The notes under the pieces are model-generated. The model was not told where the DNA came from, did not search any database, and saw nothing but the letters and a program-made list of their open reading frames with translations. A program made the translations under genes and the position numbers. DNA of 6,145 nucleotides, from positions 1-6,145 of the forward strand of contig JAETSS010000089.1 in the NCBI GenBank assembly GCA_021769545.1. Reading direction: 5' to 3'. The stretch is from Eubacterium sp. (GTDB lineage: Bacteria; Bacillota_A; Clostridia; Peptostreptococcales; Anaerovoracaceae). The number at the start of each line of letters is the position of its first letter. The stretch's first letter is position 1. Positions 1 through 5,882 of this stretch are shown here, one piece after another.

Positions 1-66
1 ATAGCCAAACTTCTTCATCATAGCATCTACAATTTCATTGTAGTATAATTCTTTTAATCTTGCCAC
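1..66 (-). CDS. rplE: 50S ribosomal protein L5, N-terminal 22 codons (partial)
   Basis: This is the beginning of L5, which binds 5S rRNA in the central protuberance of the large subunit and contacts the P-site tRNA. Reading the minus strand from 66 gives GTG GCA AGA TTA AAA, that is (M)ARLKELYYNEIVDAMMKKF, and the frame stays open to the window edge. This matches the usual L5 start (SRLKEKY..EIVPALMKKF in many Firmicutes, from memory). The start is a GTG, which is why a scan for ATG alone would miss it; an AAGGAGG site at 75-81 lies 8 nt upstream and fixes it. The gene follows rplX after a 23-nt gap. The remainder, roughly 88% of a normal 179-residue protein, lies beyond position 1. The identification is firm despite the short length because of its position after L24. 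Confidence 0.93.
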   Translation of the reverse strand, partial: MARLKELYYNEIVDAMMKKFGY

Positions 67-74
67 TTTTCGTT

Positions 75-81
75 CCTCCTT
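75..81 (-). promoter_or_regulatory. Shine-Dalgarno site of rplE (supports the GTG start)
   Basis: The minus strand reads AAGGAGG here, 8 nt before the GTG at 64-66. No ATG lies at a suitable distance, so this site decides the unusual start codon of rplE. Confidence 0.85.
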
Positions 82-89
82 CCCATTGA

Positions 90-401
90 TCAGTCAATCA
101 CTTCGCCGGTTGCCTTTGCATAACGGACCTTCTTGTCTCCGTCCATCTTAAAGCCGACTCTGGTAGCCTTGCCTTTGAAGACAAGCATAACATTGGATAT
201 ATCAATAGGAGCTTCCTTCTGAACGATGCCGCCGTTGGGATTAGCCTGAGAAGGCTTTGCATGTTTTGTGATCATGTTCACACCTTCCACTACTACCTTT
301 CTCTTCTTGGCATCTACAGAAATTACCTTTCCTTCTGCATTACAATCCTTGCCGGCAATCACCTTTACGGTATCGCCCTTTTTAATCTTCATTGTAGCCA
401 T
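90..401 (-). CDS. rplX: 50S ribosomal protein L24
   Basis: L24 is an early assembly protein of the large subunit that binds the 5' part of 23S rRNA and sits near the tunnel exit. The 103-residue product has the family length. A KOW domain occupies roughly residues 4-40 (KIKKGDTVKVIAGKD...GKVISVD), followed by the typical ITKHAKPSQANPNGGIV segment at 45-60 and the EAPIDISNVMLV stretch at 63-74. The KOW loop reads GKDCNAEGKV, where many homologues have GKDKGKEGKV. Two starts are possible, Met1 (401) and Met4 (392). AAGGAGG at 408-414 is 6 nt from Met1 and 15 nt from Met4, so Met1 is preferred. The upstream rplN stop codon overlaps this binding site, leaving an 11-nt gap and suggesting coupled translation. 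The stop is TGA. Confidence 0.97.
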   Translation of the reverse strand: MATMKIKKGDTVKVIAGKDCNAEGKVISVDAKKRKVVVEGVNMITKHAKPSQANPNGGIVQKEAPIDISNVMLVFKGKATRVGFKMDGDKKVRYAKATGEVID

Positions 402-407
402 ATAGCG

Positions 408-414
408 CCTCCTT
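408..414 (-). promoter_or_regulatory. Shine-Dalgarno site of rplX, overlapping the rplN stop
   Basis: AAGGAGG on the minus strand, 6 nt before ATG at 401. It shares bases with the TAA of rplN (413-415), so ribosomes finishing L14 stop on top of the L24 binding site. It favours Met1 over Met4 as the L24 start. Confidence 0.85.
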
Positions 415-781
415 ATAACACTTCGGGAGCCAGAGATACGATCTTCATGAACTGCTTTTCACGAAGCTCTCTTGCTACCGGCCCAAAAATACGTGTTCCT
501 CTGGGTGTCTTGTCATCCTTGATGATCACTGCAGCGTTCTCGTCGAACTTAATATAGGAGCCATCCTTGCGGCGGGCACCCTTTACAGTGCGGACAACTA
601 CAGCCTTAACAACATCACCCTTTTTTACAACTCCGCCGGGTGTTGCATCTTTAACGGAAGCAACGATCACATCGCCGATCTGTGCATATCTTCTTGTAGA
701 GCCGCCCATAACTCTGATGCAGAGTAACTCTTTCGCACCGGTATTATCAGCAACTTTAAGTCTTGTTTCCTGCTGAACCAT
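413..781 (-). CDS. rplN: 50S ribosomal protein L14
   Basis: L14 lies on the subunit interface of the large subunit, contacts 16S rRNA (bridges B5/B8) and neighbours L19; it is also the docking site of the silencing factor RsfS in bacteria. The product is 122 residues, exactly the common bacterial length. It begins [27 protein letters not shown], which is nearly invariant in the family, and continues with the signature region [30 protein letters not shown] at about 35-64 and the C-terminal [26 protein letters not shown] at 788-794 stands 6 nt before the ATG. It lies 32 nt after rpsQ. In many bacteria L14 begins the spc operon; here no promoter or terminator is visible before it, so it appears co-transcribed with the S10 genes. 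Confidence 0.98.
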   Translation of the reverse strand: MVQQETRLKVADNTGAKELLCIRVMGGSTRRYAQIGDVIVASVKDATPGGVVKKGDVVKAVVVRTVKGARRKDGSYIKFDENAAVIIKDDKTPRGTRIFGPVARELREKQFMKIVSLAPEVL

Positions 782-813
782 GATTTTCCTCCTTCACCGT
801 GATTACGGTCAAA

Positions 814-1068
814 TTACTTCACTCTTTCTACGATCTCCACGAGTCTCCATCTCTTATCCTTAGACAGAGGTCTTGTCTCCATGACCTTTACGGTATCGCC
901 GATATTGCACTCGTTGTTCTCGTCATGAGCCTTCAGCTTATATGTTCTCTTAACAACCTTCTTGTAGAGGGGATGCTTCACATGCTCTTCGATAGCTACA
1001 ACGATCGTTTTATCCATCTTATTGCTGACAACCTTGCCAGTACGGGTTTTTCTCAAATTTCTTTCCAC
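814..1068 (-). CDS. rpsQ: 30S ribosomal protein S17 (start revised to internal GTG)
   Basis: S17 is a primary 16S rRNA binding protein of the small-subunit body (5' domain). With the start at the GTG at 1066-1068 the protein is 84 residues: (M)[20 protein letters not shown], then an OB-fold core with [27 protein letters not shown] at about 32-58 and the conserved [19 protein letters not shown] at 63-81. A longer frame reaches an upstream GTG at 1090-1092 (92 residues). I reject that start: it would sit only 5 nt after the rpmC stop with no ribosome binding site, and its extra codons contain the AAAGGAGA site (1075-1082) that lies 6 nt before the chosen GTG. Bacterial S17 normally starts at about this point. 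The gap to rpmC is then 29 nt. Confidence 0.93.
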   Translation of the reverse strand: MERNLRKTRTGKVVSNKMDKTIVVAIEEHVKHPLYKKVVKRTYKLKAHDENNECNIGDTVKVMETRPLSKDKRWRLVEIVERVK

Positions 1069-1074
1069 GATTGA

Positions 1075-1082
1075 TCTCCTTT
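1075..1082 (-). promoter_or_regulatory. Shine-Dalgarno site deciding the rpsQ start
   Basis: AAAGGAGA on the minus strand, 6 nt before GTG at 1066-1068. It lies inside the longer possible reading frame that begins at 1092, so its presence argues that translation starts downstream at 1068. Confidence 0.85.
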
Positions 1083-1097
1083 CCTCGCTCACAACGA

Positions 1098-1301
1098 TCA
1101 GACTCTTGCCTTCTCGGTGATGACTGTCTGAATACGTGCAATGTTCTTTCTAACATCCTTGATCCTTGCAGTATTATCCAGCTGATTGGTTGCGTTCTGG
1201 AATCTCAAATTGAAAAGTTCTTTCTTTGCAGCAACAAGCTCCTGATTCAGTTCCTCAACGGACTTGCCCTTTAATTCTTCTACAAACTTACTAGATTTCA
1301 T
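1098..1301 (-). CDS. rpmC: 50S ribosomal protein L29
   Basis: L29 is a small two-helix protein beside L23 at the tunnel exit, where nascent-chain factors such as trigger factor and SRP dock. The 67-residue product has family length and shape: a first helix around residues 3-36 ([20 protein letters not shown]...[10 protein letters not shown]), the typical [25 protein letters not shown] turn and second helix at 37-60, and a basic end. The ATG at 1301 shares its A with the TAA of rplP (TAATG), a one-base overlap that implies translational coupling. There is only a degenerate ribosome binding site inside the end of rplP (GGAAGGCGG, from about 1319), consistent with re-initiation by terminating ribosomes. 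The stop is TGA. Confidence 0.97.
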   Translation of the reverse strand: MKSSKFVEELKGKSVEELNQELVAAKKELFNLRFQNATNQLDNTARIKDVRKNIARIQTVITEKARV

Positions 1302-1729
1302 TATTCTACACCGCCTTCCAAATCTGCCTTAGAAACGATTTTACACTTGCAGGGAAGCTTATGCATAGCCAGACGCAGAGCCTCCTTTGCTGACTCTTCA
1401 GGAACACCGGCAATCTCAAACATAACACGACCGGGCTTTACAACTGCCACCCAGTACTCCAGAGTACCTTTTCCGGAACCCATACGGGTCTCAGCGGGCT
1501 TGGCTGTCACAGGCTTATCGGGGAAGATCTTGATCCAGACTTTACCTGTACGCTTTGTATAACGGGTAAGCGCAATACGCGCTGCCTCAATCTGATTAGA
1601 CTTGATCCAGCAGGGCTCGGCAGCAACAAGACCATATTCACCGAAGGTAAGAGTGTTACCTCTTGTAGCCTTGCCGGCCATGGTGCCACGGAACTGTTTA
1701 CGACGTTTAACTCTTTTCGGCATTAACAT
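1301..1729 (-). CDS. rplP: 50S ribosomal protein L16
   Basis: L16 is a late-assembling large-subunit protein near the A-site tRNA elbow and peptidyl transferase centre, needed for the final maturation of the 50S particle. The product is 142 residues, near the usual 136-144. The N-terminus [15 protein letters not shown] is the typical Firmicute form, followed by [11 protein letters not shown] at 25-34 and [14 protein letters not shown] at 47-60. The conserved RMGSGKG loop begins at Arg82, equivalent to the arginine hydroxylated in E. coli (R81), then [16 protein letters not shown] at 91-106. The start at 1729 is preferred over Met3 (1723) because the GGGAG site inside the end of rpsC is already 12 nt away. 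The gene begins 2 nt after the rpsC stop and overlaps rpmC by one base. Confidence 0.97.
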   Translation of the reverse strand: MLMPKRVKRRKQFRGTMAGKATRGNTLTFGEYGLVAAEPCWIKSNQIEAARIALTRYTKRTGKVWIKIFPDKPVTAKPAETRMGSGKGTLEYWVAVVKPGRVMFEIAGVPEESAKEALRLAMHKLPCKCKIVSKADLEGGVE

Positions 1730-1731
1730 GA

Positions 1732-2391
1732 TTATTTATCGCTCCCTTCCATTTGATTTTCCTTTGTAGGAAGTATCTCGCCTTTGTAGATCCAGACTTT
1801 TACACCCACTTTACCATAAGTGGTATCTGCTTCCGCAAAGCCGTAGTCGATGTCTGCTCTCAGCGTCTGAAGAGGAATGGTACCCTCGCTGTAGAACTCG
1901 CTTCTCGCGATATCGGCGCCGCCCAGACGGCCGGAACAGCATGCCTTGATACCAAGCGCTCCCGCCTTCATGGTTCTGCCCATGCAGGACTTCATGGCAC
2001 GCCTGTAGGACACACGGTTCTCCAGCTGCTGCGCAATATTCTCGGCAACCAGCTGTGCGTCTTTGTCAGGCTTTTTGATCTCCTTGATATCCACCAGGAT
2101 CTTCTTGTCGGTAAGCTTGGTAAGCTCTGCCTTTGTGACTTCGATCTCAGCGCCGCCCTTGCCGATGATCACGCCGGGCTTTGCGGTGTGGATGATAACT
2201 CTCACTCTGTCAGATGCTCTCTCGATCTCAATCTTGGAAACACCTGCGTTGTATAATTTCTTTTTAAGATACTTTCTGATCTCGAAGTCCTCTACCAAAT
2301 ACTCAGCGAACTCTCCATCAGCGTACCATTTGGAATCCCAATCTTTAATAACACCGACTCTAAGGCCGTGAGGATTAACTTTCTGTCCCAT
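1732..2391 (-). CDS. rpsC: 30S ribosomal protein S3
   Basis: S3 sits on the solvent side of the small-subunit head at the mRNA entry channel, and with S4 and S5 takes part in mRNA unwinding. The 219-residue product matches the family. It starts [24 protein letters not shown], has a KH type-2 domain with the nucleic-acid-binding loop GKGG at residues 77-80 ([11 protein letters not shown]), and a C-terminal domain with [22 protein letters not shown] at about 128-149, [13 protein letters not shown] at 153-165, and the ending [20 protein letters not shown] at 2400-2406 lies 8 nt before the ATG. It follows rplV by 17 nt and precedes rplP by 2 nt. Residues 150-153 read ACCS, a neighbouring cysteine pair; I attach no function to it. 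Confidence 0.98.
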   Translation of the reverse strand: MGQKVNPHGLRVGVIKDWDSKWYADGEFAEYLVEDFEIRKYLKKKLYNAGVSKIEIERASDRVRVIIHTAKPGVIIGKGGAEIEVTKAELTKLTDKKILVDIKEIKKPDKDAQLVAENIAQQLENRVSYRRAMKSCMGRTMKAGALGIKACCSGRLGGADIARSEFYSEGTIPLQTLRADIDYGFAEADTTYGKVGVKVWIYKGEILPTKENQMEGSDK

Positions 2392-2408
2392 TTTGTTTGC
2401 TCCTTTCC

Positions 2409-2798
2409 TTACTTCTTCTCATCAAGCACAACAGTGATATGACTCATTCTCTTCTCGATCCTGTAAGCTCTGCCCTGTGCTCTGGGCTGAATCCGCTTCA
2501 TGGTGGGGCCCTTGTTTGCGTAGCACTCTGCCACATACAGGTTCTCTCTGTTCATACCGTTGTTGTTCTCGGCGTTAGCGATAGCTGACTCAAGCAGCTT
2601 CTTGATAAGGCTGGAAGCATATCTGGGATTGTACTCCAAAATGCCAAGCGCGGTCTGTACATCCTTGCCTCTGATAGCATCTAAAACGAAACACGCCTTC
2701 TGTACGGACACCCTGGCATAAGACAGCTTTGCCGAAGGTCTGGTATCTTTCCGGGCGTTTCTTTCTCTCTTAATTTGACTTCTATGTCCTTTAGCCAT
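2409..2798 (-). CDS. rplV: 50S ribosomal protein L22
   Basis: L22 binds all domains of 23S rRNA; its long beta-hairpin lines the exit tunnel beside L4, where it affects macrolide action and nascent-chain arrest. The product is 129 residues, longer than the about 110 of E. coli because of a basic N-terminal extension ([20 protein letters not shown]) before the usual core start [25 protein letters not shown] at 21-45. The tunnel hairpin is around residues 92-115 ([23 protein letters not shown]) and appears intact, without deletions or duplications of the kind seen in macrolide-resistant mutants. Such an extension is, from memory, common in Lachnospiraceae. A strong AGGAGG at 2809-2814 lies 10 nt before the ATG and supports the long form. 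The gene is separated from rpsS by an unusually long 110-nt structured gap. Confidence 0.98.
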   Translation of the reverse strand: MAKGHRSQIKRERNARKDTRPSAKLSYARVSVQKACFVLDAIRGKDVQTALGILEYNPRYASSLIKKLLESAIANAENNNGMNRENLYVAECYANKGPTMKRIQPRAQGRAYRIEKRMSHITVVLDEKK

Positions 2799-2908
2799 AG
2801 ATATAAATCCTCCTTTTCAGAATAACTGCAACGCATCTGCTACGAACCCGCGGTCCGCAGGCAGACAGCCGCAATGCCCTCCCGGGCGATTGTGCGTTGG
2901 AACTTCCC
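2799..2908 (-). other. Long structured spacer between rpsS and rplV
   Basis: This 110-nt gap is several times longer than most junctions of the operon. On the transcript it holds a 12-nt hairpin GCCC-GGGA-GGGC (2887 to 2876) whose loop fits the GNRA pattern. A distant 7-bp inverted repeat, CAACGCA (2899-2893) with TGCGTTG (2835-2829), could close a 71-nt structured domain. Within it GCGG (2872-2869) can pair with CCGC (2853-2850). The domain ends shortly before the rplV ribosome binding site (2809-2817), which remains outside the fold. No run of U follows the hairpin, so it does not resemble an intrinsic terminator. I see no credible gene in it. Function is unknown; control of rplV translation, mRNA processing or a decayed small repeat are all possible. 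Confidence 0.45.
2876..2887 (-). repeat. GNRA-loop hairpin just after rpsS
   Basis: The transcript reads GCCC GGGA GGGC, a perfect 4-bp GC stem with a GNRA-type loop, 21 nt after the rpsS stop. It has the same stem as the hairpin at 5898-5909. Confidence 0.5.
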
Positions 2909-3190
2909 TTATCTCACCTTGGACTTCTTCTCATCCTTACCGTGTCCCCGGTAGGTTCTGGTTGCAACGAACTCGCCGAGCTTGTGGCCAACCATATCCT
3001 CGGTTACATATACAGGAACATGCTTTCTGCCGTCATGCACTGCAAACGTATGTCCCACGAAAGAAGGGAAAATTGTAGAGCGACGGGACCAGGTCTTGAT
3101 GACCTGCTTCTGTCCTGATGCATTTAAAGCGTCTACTTTCTTTAACAGGCTTTCGTCTGCGAAAGGTCCTTTTTTAAGTGATCTAGCCAT
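2909..3190 (-). CDS. rpsS: 30S ribosomal protein S19
   Basis: S19 forms a complex with S13 in the small-subunit head and contacts the A-site finger of the large subunit (bridge B1a). The 93-residue product has the family length and is collinear with known S19: [23 protein letters not shown], then [44 protein letters not shown] at about 31-74, and the characteristic [15 protein letters not shown] tail. AGGAGG at 3198-3203 lies 7 nt before the ATG. It follows rplB by 31 nt in the canonical L2-S19-L22 order. Downstream is a 110-nt gap that is unusual within this operon. No defect is seen. Confidence 0.98.
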   Translation of the reverse strand: MARSLKKGPFADESLLKKVDALNASGQKQVIKTWSRRSTIFPSFVGHTFAVHDGRKHVPVYVTEDMVGHKLGEFVATRTYRGHGKDEKKSKVR

Positions 3191-3221
3191 TGTCTTTCCT
3201 CCTGTTTTTATTCAAAACACA

Positions 3222-4064
3222 TTATTTGATTGCTCTTCCGTCACGTCTTCTTACAATCAGCTTGTTGGAAGCCTTCTTTGCCTTACGGGTCTTAAGGCCC
3301 AGTGCCGGCTTGCCCCAGGGAGTGCTGGGACCGGGACGTCCGATACCGGTCTTACCTTCACCACCACCGTGAGGATGGTCGTTAGGGTTCATGACAGAAC
3401 CGCGCACCGTAGGGCGGATACCCATATGACGCTTACGTCCTGCCTTACCGATCTTAACAAGGCTGTGATCTACATTGCCTACAACACCGACGGTCGCGCG
3501 GCATACAAGAGGAACCATTCTCATCTCACCGGAGGGAAGACGAAGCGTTGCGTACTTTCCTTCCTTTGCCATCAGCTGCGCGCTGTTGCCTGCGGAGCGG
3601 ACCAGCTGGCCGCCCTTGCCGGGATACAGCTCAATATTGTGCAGCTGAGTACCTACAGGGATCTCAGACAAAGGCAGGCAGTTGCCCAGTCTCACCTCTG
3701 CCTCGGCGCCGTTCATTACAGTCATACCGTCGGTCAGCCCCTCGGGTGCGATGATATAAGCCTTCTCGCCGTCTTCATAACAGATCAGCGCAATGTTGGC
3801 AGTTCTGTTGGGATCGTACTCGATACCGATCACGGTAGCGGGAATGCCGTCCTTATTTCTCTTGAAATCAATGATCCTGTACTTTCTTCTGGAGCCGCCG
3901 CCATGGTGCCTCACAGTGATCTTACCCTGGTTATTACGGCCGGCATGCTTCTTCAGAGAAGTACAGAGGCTCTTCTCAGGTGTCTTCTTGGTGATCTCCG
4001 CGAAGTCGGAGCCGGTCATATTTCTTCTGGAGGGTGTATAGGGATTGTATGTCTTAATACCCAT
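3222..4064 (-). CDS. rplB: 50S ribosomal protein L2
   Basis: L2 is one of the most conserved ribosomal proteins; it binds domain IV of 23S rRNA, is needed for subunit association and lies near the peptidyl transferase centre. The 280-residue product has normal length. It has the N-terminal [18 protein letters not shown], the OB-fold domain with [26 protein letters not shown] at about 42-67, an SH3-like middle domain (LRLPSGEMR around 174-182), and the C-terminal hallmark [28 protein letters not shown] at 225-252. His230 in this segment corresponds to the functionally important E. coli His229. AAGGAGAT at 4071-4078 lies about 6 nt before the ATG. The gene is preceded by a 188-nt spacer, the longest non-coding stretch in the window, and followed by rpsS after 31 nt. 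Confidence 0.98.
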   Translation of the reverse strand: MGIKTYNPYTPSRRNMTGSDFAEITKKTPEKSLCTSLKKHAGRNNQGKITVRHHGGGSRRKYRIIDFKRNKDGIPATVIGIEYDPNRTANIALICYEDGEKAYIIAPEGLTDGMTVMNGAEAEVRLGNCLPLSEIPVGTQLHNIELYPGKGGQLVRSAGNSAQLMAKEGKYATLRLPSGEMRMVPLVCRATVGVVGNVDHSLVKIGKAGRKRHMGIRPTVRGSVMNPNDHPHGGGEGKTGIGRPGPSTPWGKPALGLKTRKAKKASNKLIVRRRDGRAIK

Positions 4065-4095
4065 TGTCTTATCTCCTTATCTCAATCAATTTTGC

Positions 4096-4115
4096 GCAGC
4101 CCGCTCCCGGGCCGC
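4096..4115 (-). repeat. Strong GC-rich hairpin just upstream of rplB
   Basis: The transcript reads GCGGCCC, loop GGGAGC, GGGCTGC: seven pairs (one G-U) closing a 6-nt loop. It ends 17 nt before the rplB ribosome binding site. No U-tract follows, so it is unlikely to be an intrinsic terminator. Confidence 0.6.
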
Positions 4116-4131
4116 ATACTTAAGCTTTACC

Positions 4132-4189
4132 CAATGAGATACCGCTTTCTCAGGCAGTGCCGCCCGACGTCGCAAAAAGCTTCTCATTG
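4132..4189 (-). repeat. 58-nt compound stem-loop in the rplW-rplB spacer
   Basis: Three nested stems are visible on the transcript. The outer stem pairs CAATGAGA (4189-4182) with TCTCATTG (4139-4132), eight perfect pairs. A second stem pairs GCTTT (4180-4176) with AAAGC (4148-4144). An apical hairpin pairs CGGGC (4166-4162) with GCCTG (4155-4151), one pair being G-U, around the loop GGCACT. Nested complementarity of this kind is hard to dismiss as chance, but whether it is regulatory RNA or a palindromic repeat element is not decided by the sequence alone. Confidence 0.6.
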
Positions 4190-4252
4190 TACGAAACACA
4201 GATTTTCCAGGGCAGAAGTCTCCCCACGCCTCGGAAAAACCCTTTCATCGTT

Positions 4253-4552
4253 TTAGAGACCTGCAAAGATCTCAATATCCTTGCTGTCCTCTGTCAGGGT
4301 CACGATAGCCTTCTTGGTTTTGGCCGTCTTGCCCACCACCATTCCGCGTCTCTTTTTCTTGCCTTCGCAGTTCATGGTATTGACTCTCGCCACCTTGGTG
4401 CCGTCAAACATCTTCTCGACAGCCTCCTTGATCATGGACTTATTCGCTTCCGTATGAACCAGAAAAGTATATTCCTTCCTGCCCATGCCGGCCATACTCT
4501 TTTCAGTGATAACCGGCTTGAGGATTACGTCATAGTATTTAATATCTGCCAT
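4253..4552 (-). CDS. rplW: 50S ribosomal protein L23
   Basis: L23 sits at the tunnel exit and is the main docking point for trigger factor and the signal recognition particle. The product is 99 residues, normal for bacteria. It opens [20 protein letters not shown], with the conserved KPVITEKS motif at 12-19, then [22 protein letters not shown] at about 28-49, and [33 protein letters not shown] at 54-86, covering the extended basic loop and final strand. The ATG at 4552 shares its A with the TAA of rplD (TAATG), and a strong AGGAGGTG inside the end of rplD (4561-4568) lies 8 nt upstream, so both coupling and direct initiation are supported. A 188-nt gap follows the stop. The gene looks intact. 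Confidence 0.98.
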   Translation of the reverse strand: MADIKYYDVILKPVITEKSMAGMGRKEYTFLVHTEANKSMIKEAVEKMFDGTKVARVNTMNCEGKKKRRGMVVGKTAKTKKAIVTLTEDSKDIEIFAGL

Positions 4553-5172
4553 TATGCGTACACCTCCTCAATCTTTGCGACAGCGTCCTTTGTCAGGACC
4601 ACCGTCTTAGCCTTCATAACATCGTATACATTGATCGCATTCACCGGAGTAGTATTCACATCAGCTACATTTTTTGCCGACATCACTACATTGGTATCAT
4701 TGTCAGCGAGAACAACCAGTCCCTTCTGAACCTTCAGATTGTCCATTACTGCAACGAATTTCTTCGTCTTAATCTCATCAAATTTTAATTCGTCGACCAC
4801 GATCAGCCTGCTGTCCTGCAATTTGCTGGTCAGCGCAGACTTCAGAGCCGCTCTCTTTTCCTTCTTATTTAACTTAAAGGAATAATCTCTGGGAACGGGA
4901 GCAAACACAACTCCGCCGCCGGTCCACTGAGGAGCTCTGGTTGAACCCTGTCTCGCATGACCGGTTCCTTTCTGTCTCCAGGGCTTTCTGCCGCCGCCGG
5001 ACACCTCGGCGCGAGTCTTAGCCTTCTGAGTCCCCTGACGATTATTCGCAAGCTGCTGTACGACTGCCATGTGTACCAGGTGCTCGTTTACTTCCACACC
5101 AAATACCGCATCGTTTAATTCGATCGTACCAACTTCTTTGCCTTCCATATTATAAACAGATACGTTTGCCAT
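4552..5172 (-). CDS. rplD: 50S ribosomal protein L4
   Basis: L4 has a globular domain on the ribosome surface and a long loop that reaches into the exit tunnel opposite L22. In E. coli it also represses its own S10 operon by binding the leader RNA; whether this applies here cannot be judged because the leader is outside the window. The product is 206 residues, the usual size. The tunnel loop is recognisable at about 56-97 with [25 protein letters not shown] from residue 63, and the wild-type arrangement K63-P-W-R-Q-K is present, so no macrolide-resistance change is evident in that part. AGGAGG at 5182-5187 lies 9 nt before the ATG. It starts 26 nt after rplC and overlaps rplW by one base. Confidence 0.98.
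   Translation of the reverse strand: MANVSVYNMEGKEVGTIELNDAVFGVEVNEHLVHMAVVQQLANNRQGTQKAKTRAEVSGGGRKPWRQKGTGHARQGSTRAPQWTGGGVVFAPVPRDYSFKLNKKEKRAALKSALTSKLQDSRLIVVDELKFDEIKTKKFVAVMDNLKVQKGLVVLADNDTNVVMSAKNVADVNTTPVNAINVYDVMKAKTVVLTKDAVAKIEEVYA
4561..4568 (-). promoter_or_regulatory. Shine-Dalgarno site of rplW inside the end of rplD
   Basis: AGGAGGTG on the minus strand, encoded within the last codons of rplD and 8 nt before the rplW ATG. It gives L23 its own strong initiation site in spite of the one-base TAATG overlap. Confidence 0.85.
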
Positions 5173-5198
5173 TTGATCGGTCCTCCTTTCGCACGAAA

Positions 5199-5882
5199 CT
5201 AGCTTTCTACCTTAACGGTCTCTTTGATGGTTACCAATGCCTTCTTAGGCCCGGGCACTGCACCTTTTACCAACAGCAGATTCTTTTCGGCATCCACTCT
5301 TACAACCTCAAGATTCTGCACAGTCACCCTTACGCAGCCCATATGTCCGGGCATTCCCTTACCTTTGAATACACGGCTGGGGGATGAGCACGCACCGTTG
5401 GAACCCTGATGGCGATGGAATTTGGAACCGTGCTTCATAGGCCCTCTGTGCTGTCCATGTCTCTTGATCGCGCCCTGGAAGCCCTTACCTTTGGAGATCG
5501 CGGTGGCGTCAACCTTATCACCCTGCGCGAAAATATCCGCCTTGATCTCTGCTCCTAAGGTATACTCGTCAGTGTTCTCAAACTTAAACTCTCTCACATA
5601 TCTCTTGGAGCTTACGCCGGCCTTCTTAAAATGGCCCTGCTCCGCTTTGTTTGCACCATGGGCGTGGATGATCTCCCTCTTGCCCTTTGCGTCCTTATTG
5701 ATGATCCTGTCTTTCTTGTCGACAAAGCCAACCTGTACTGCCTTGTAACCGTCATTCTCCTCCGTCTTGATCTGAGTCACCACGCAGGGGCCTGCCTGGA
5801 GGACCGTCACCGGTATGAGGCTGCCGTCTTCATTGAAGATCTGAGTCATGCCAACCTTGGTTGCCAAAATTGCTTTCTTCAT
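5199..5882 (-). CDS. rplC: 50S ribosomal protein L3, with an extra internal segment
   Basis: L3 is an early assembly protein that binds near the 3' end of 23S rRNA; its extended loop reaches towards the peptidyl transferase centre. The 227-residue product begins [16 protein letters not shown] (typical), carries the central loop [30 protein letters not shown] at about 135-164, the hallmark [12 protein letters not shown] at 171-182, and [26 protein letters not shown] at 187-211. It is longer than the roughly 209 residues of typical bacterial L3. The excess lies around residues 61-77, between VGFVDKKDR and [13 protein letters not shown], where most homologues pass directly from one to the other. 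The ATG at 5882 is preceded by GAGAGG at 5887-5892, only 4 nt away and weaker than the sites of its neighbours. The stop is TAG. It follows rpsJ after 107 nt. Confidence 0.97.
   Translation of the reverse strand: MKKAILATKVGMTQIFNEDGSLIPVTVLQAGPCVVTQIKTEENDGYKAVQVGFVDKKDRIINKDAKGKREIIHAHGANKAEQGHFKKAGVSSKRYVREFKFENTDEYTLGAEIKADIFAQGDKVDATAISKGKGFQGAIKRHGQHRGPMKHGSKFHRHQGSNGACSSPSRVFKGKGMPGHMGCVRVTVQNLEVVRVDAEKNLLLVKGAVPGPKKALVTIKETVKVES

Larger units (their letters stand above)
4065..4252 (-). other. 188-nt structured spacer between rplW and rplB
   Basis: This is the longest gap in the window. On the transcript it contains two clear foldable segments, described separately at 4132-4189 and 4096-4115, followed by the rplB ribosome binding site at 4071-4078. 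The first part (4190-4252) shows nothing recognisable. Two short overlapping minus-strand frames (32 codons at 4150-4248 and 33 codons at 4086-4187) exist, but neither has a convincing ribosome binding site. No U-tract follows either hairpin and no clear -35/-10 pair is seen, so I call neither terminator nor promoter. Candidate roles are post-transcriptional control of rplB onwards, an RNA processing site, or a small dispersed repeat inserted in the operon. Confidence 0.5.

Noticed and set aside
402..813. A separate promoter for an spc-type operon before rplN
   Set aside because: The rpsQ-rplN gap is only 32 nt, contains the ribosome binding site, and shows no convincing -35/-10 pair; read-through from the S10 genes is the simpler view.
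1753..2256. A 167-codon plus-strand open frame opposite rpsC
   Set aside because: It is wholly antisense to S3, which has full-length family similarity, so it is a shadow frame.
2814..2846. A short frame starting at ATG (minus strand, about 2836) running out of frame into rplV
   Set aside because: It has no ribosome binding site of its own and overlaps the conserved L22 coding sequence in another frame.
4096..4115. Possible Rho-independent terminator before rplB
   Set aside because: The hairpin is GC-rich, but the transcript continues GCAAAATTGATTG with no run of U, and essential genes lie downstream.
2982..4256. A 424-codon open frame on the plus strand, antisense to rpsS, rplB and the rplW-rplB spacer
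   Set aside because: It lies opposite well-identified conserved genes, its translation shows no recognisable domain, and no ribosome binding site or independent context supports it. Long antisense frames are a usual by-product of biased codon use in highly expressed genes.
4157..4729. A 190-codon plus-strand open frame across rplW and the end of rplD
   Set aside because: It is antisense to L23 and L4 with no promoter, binding site or recognisable protein features.
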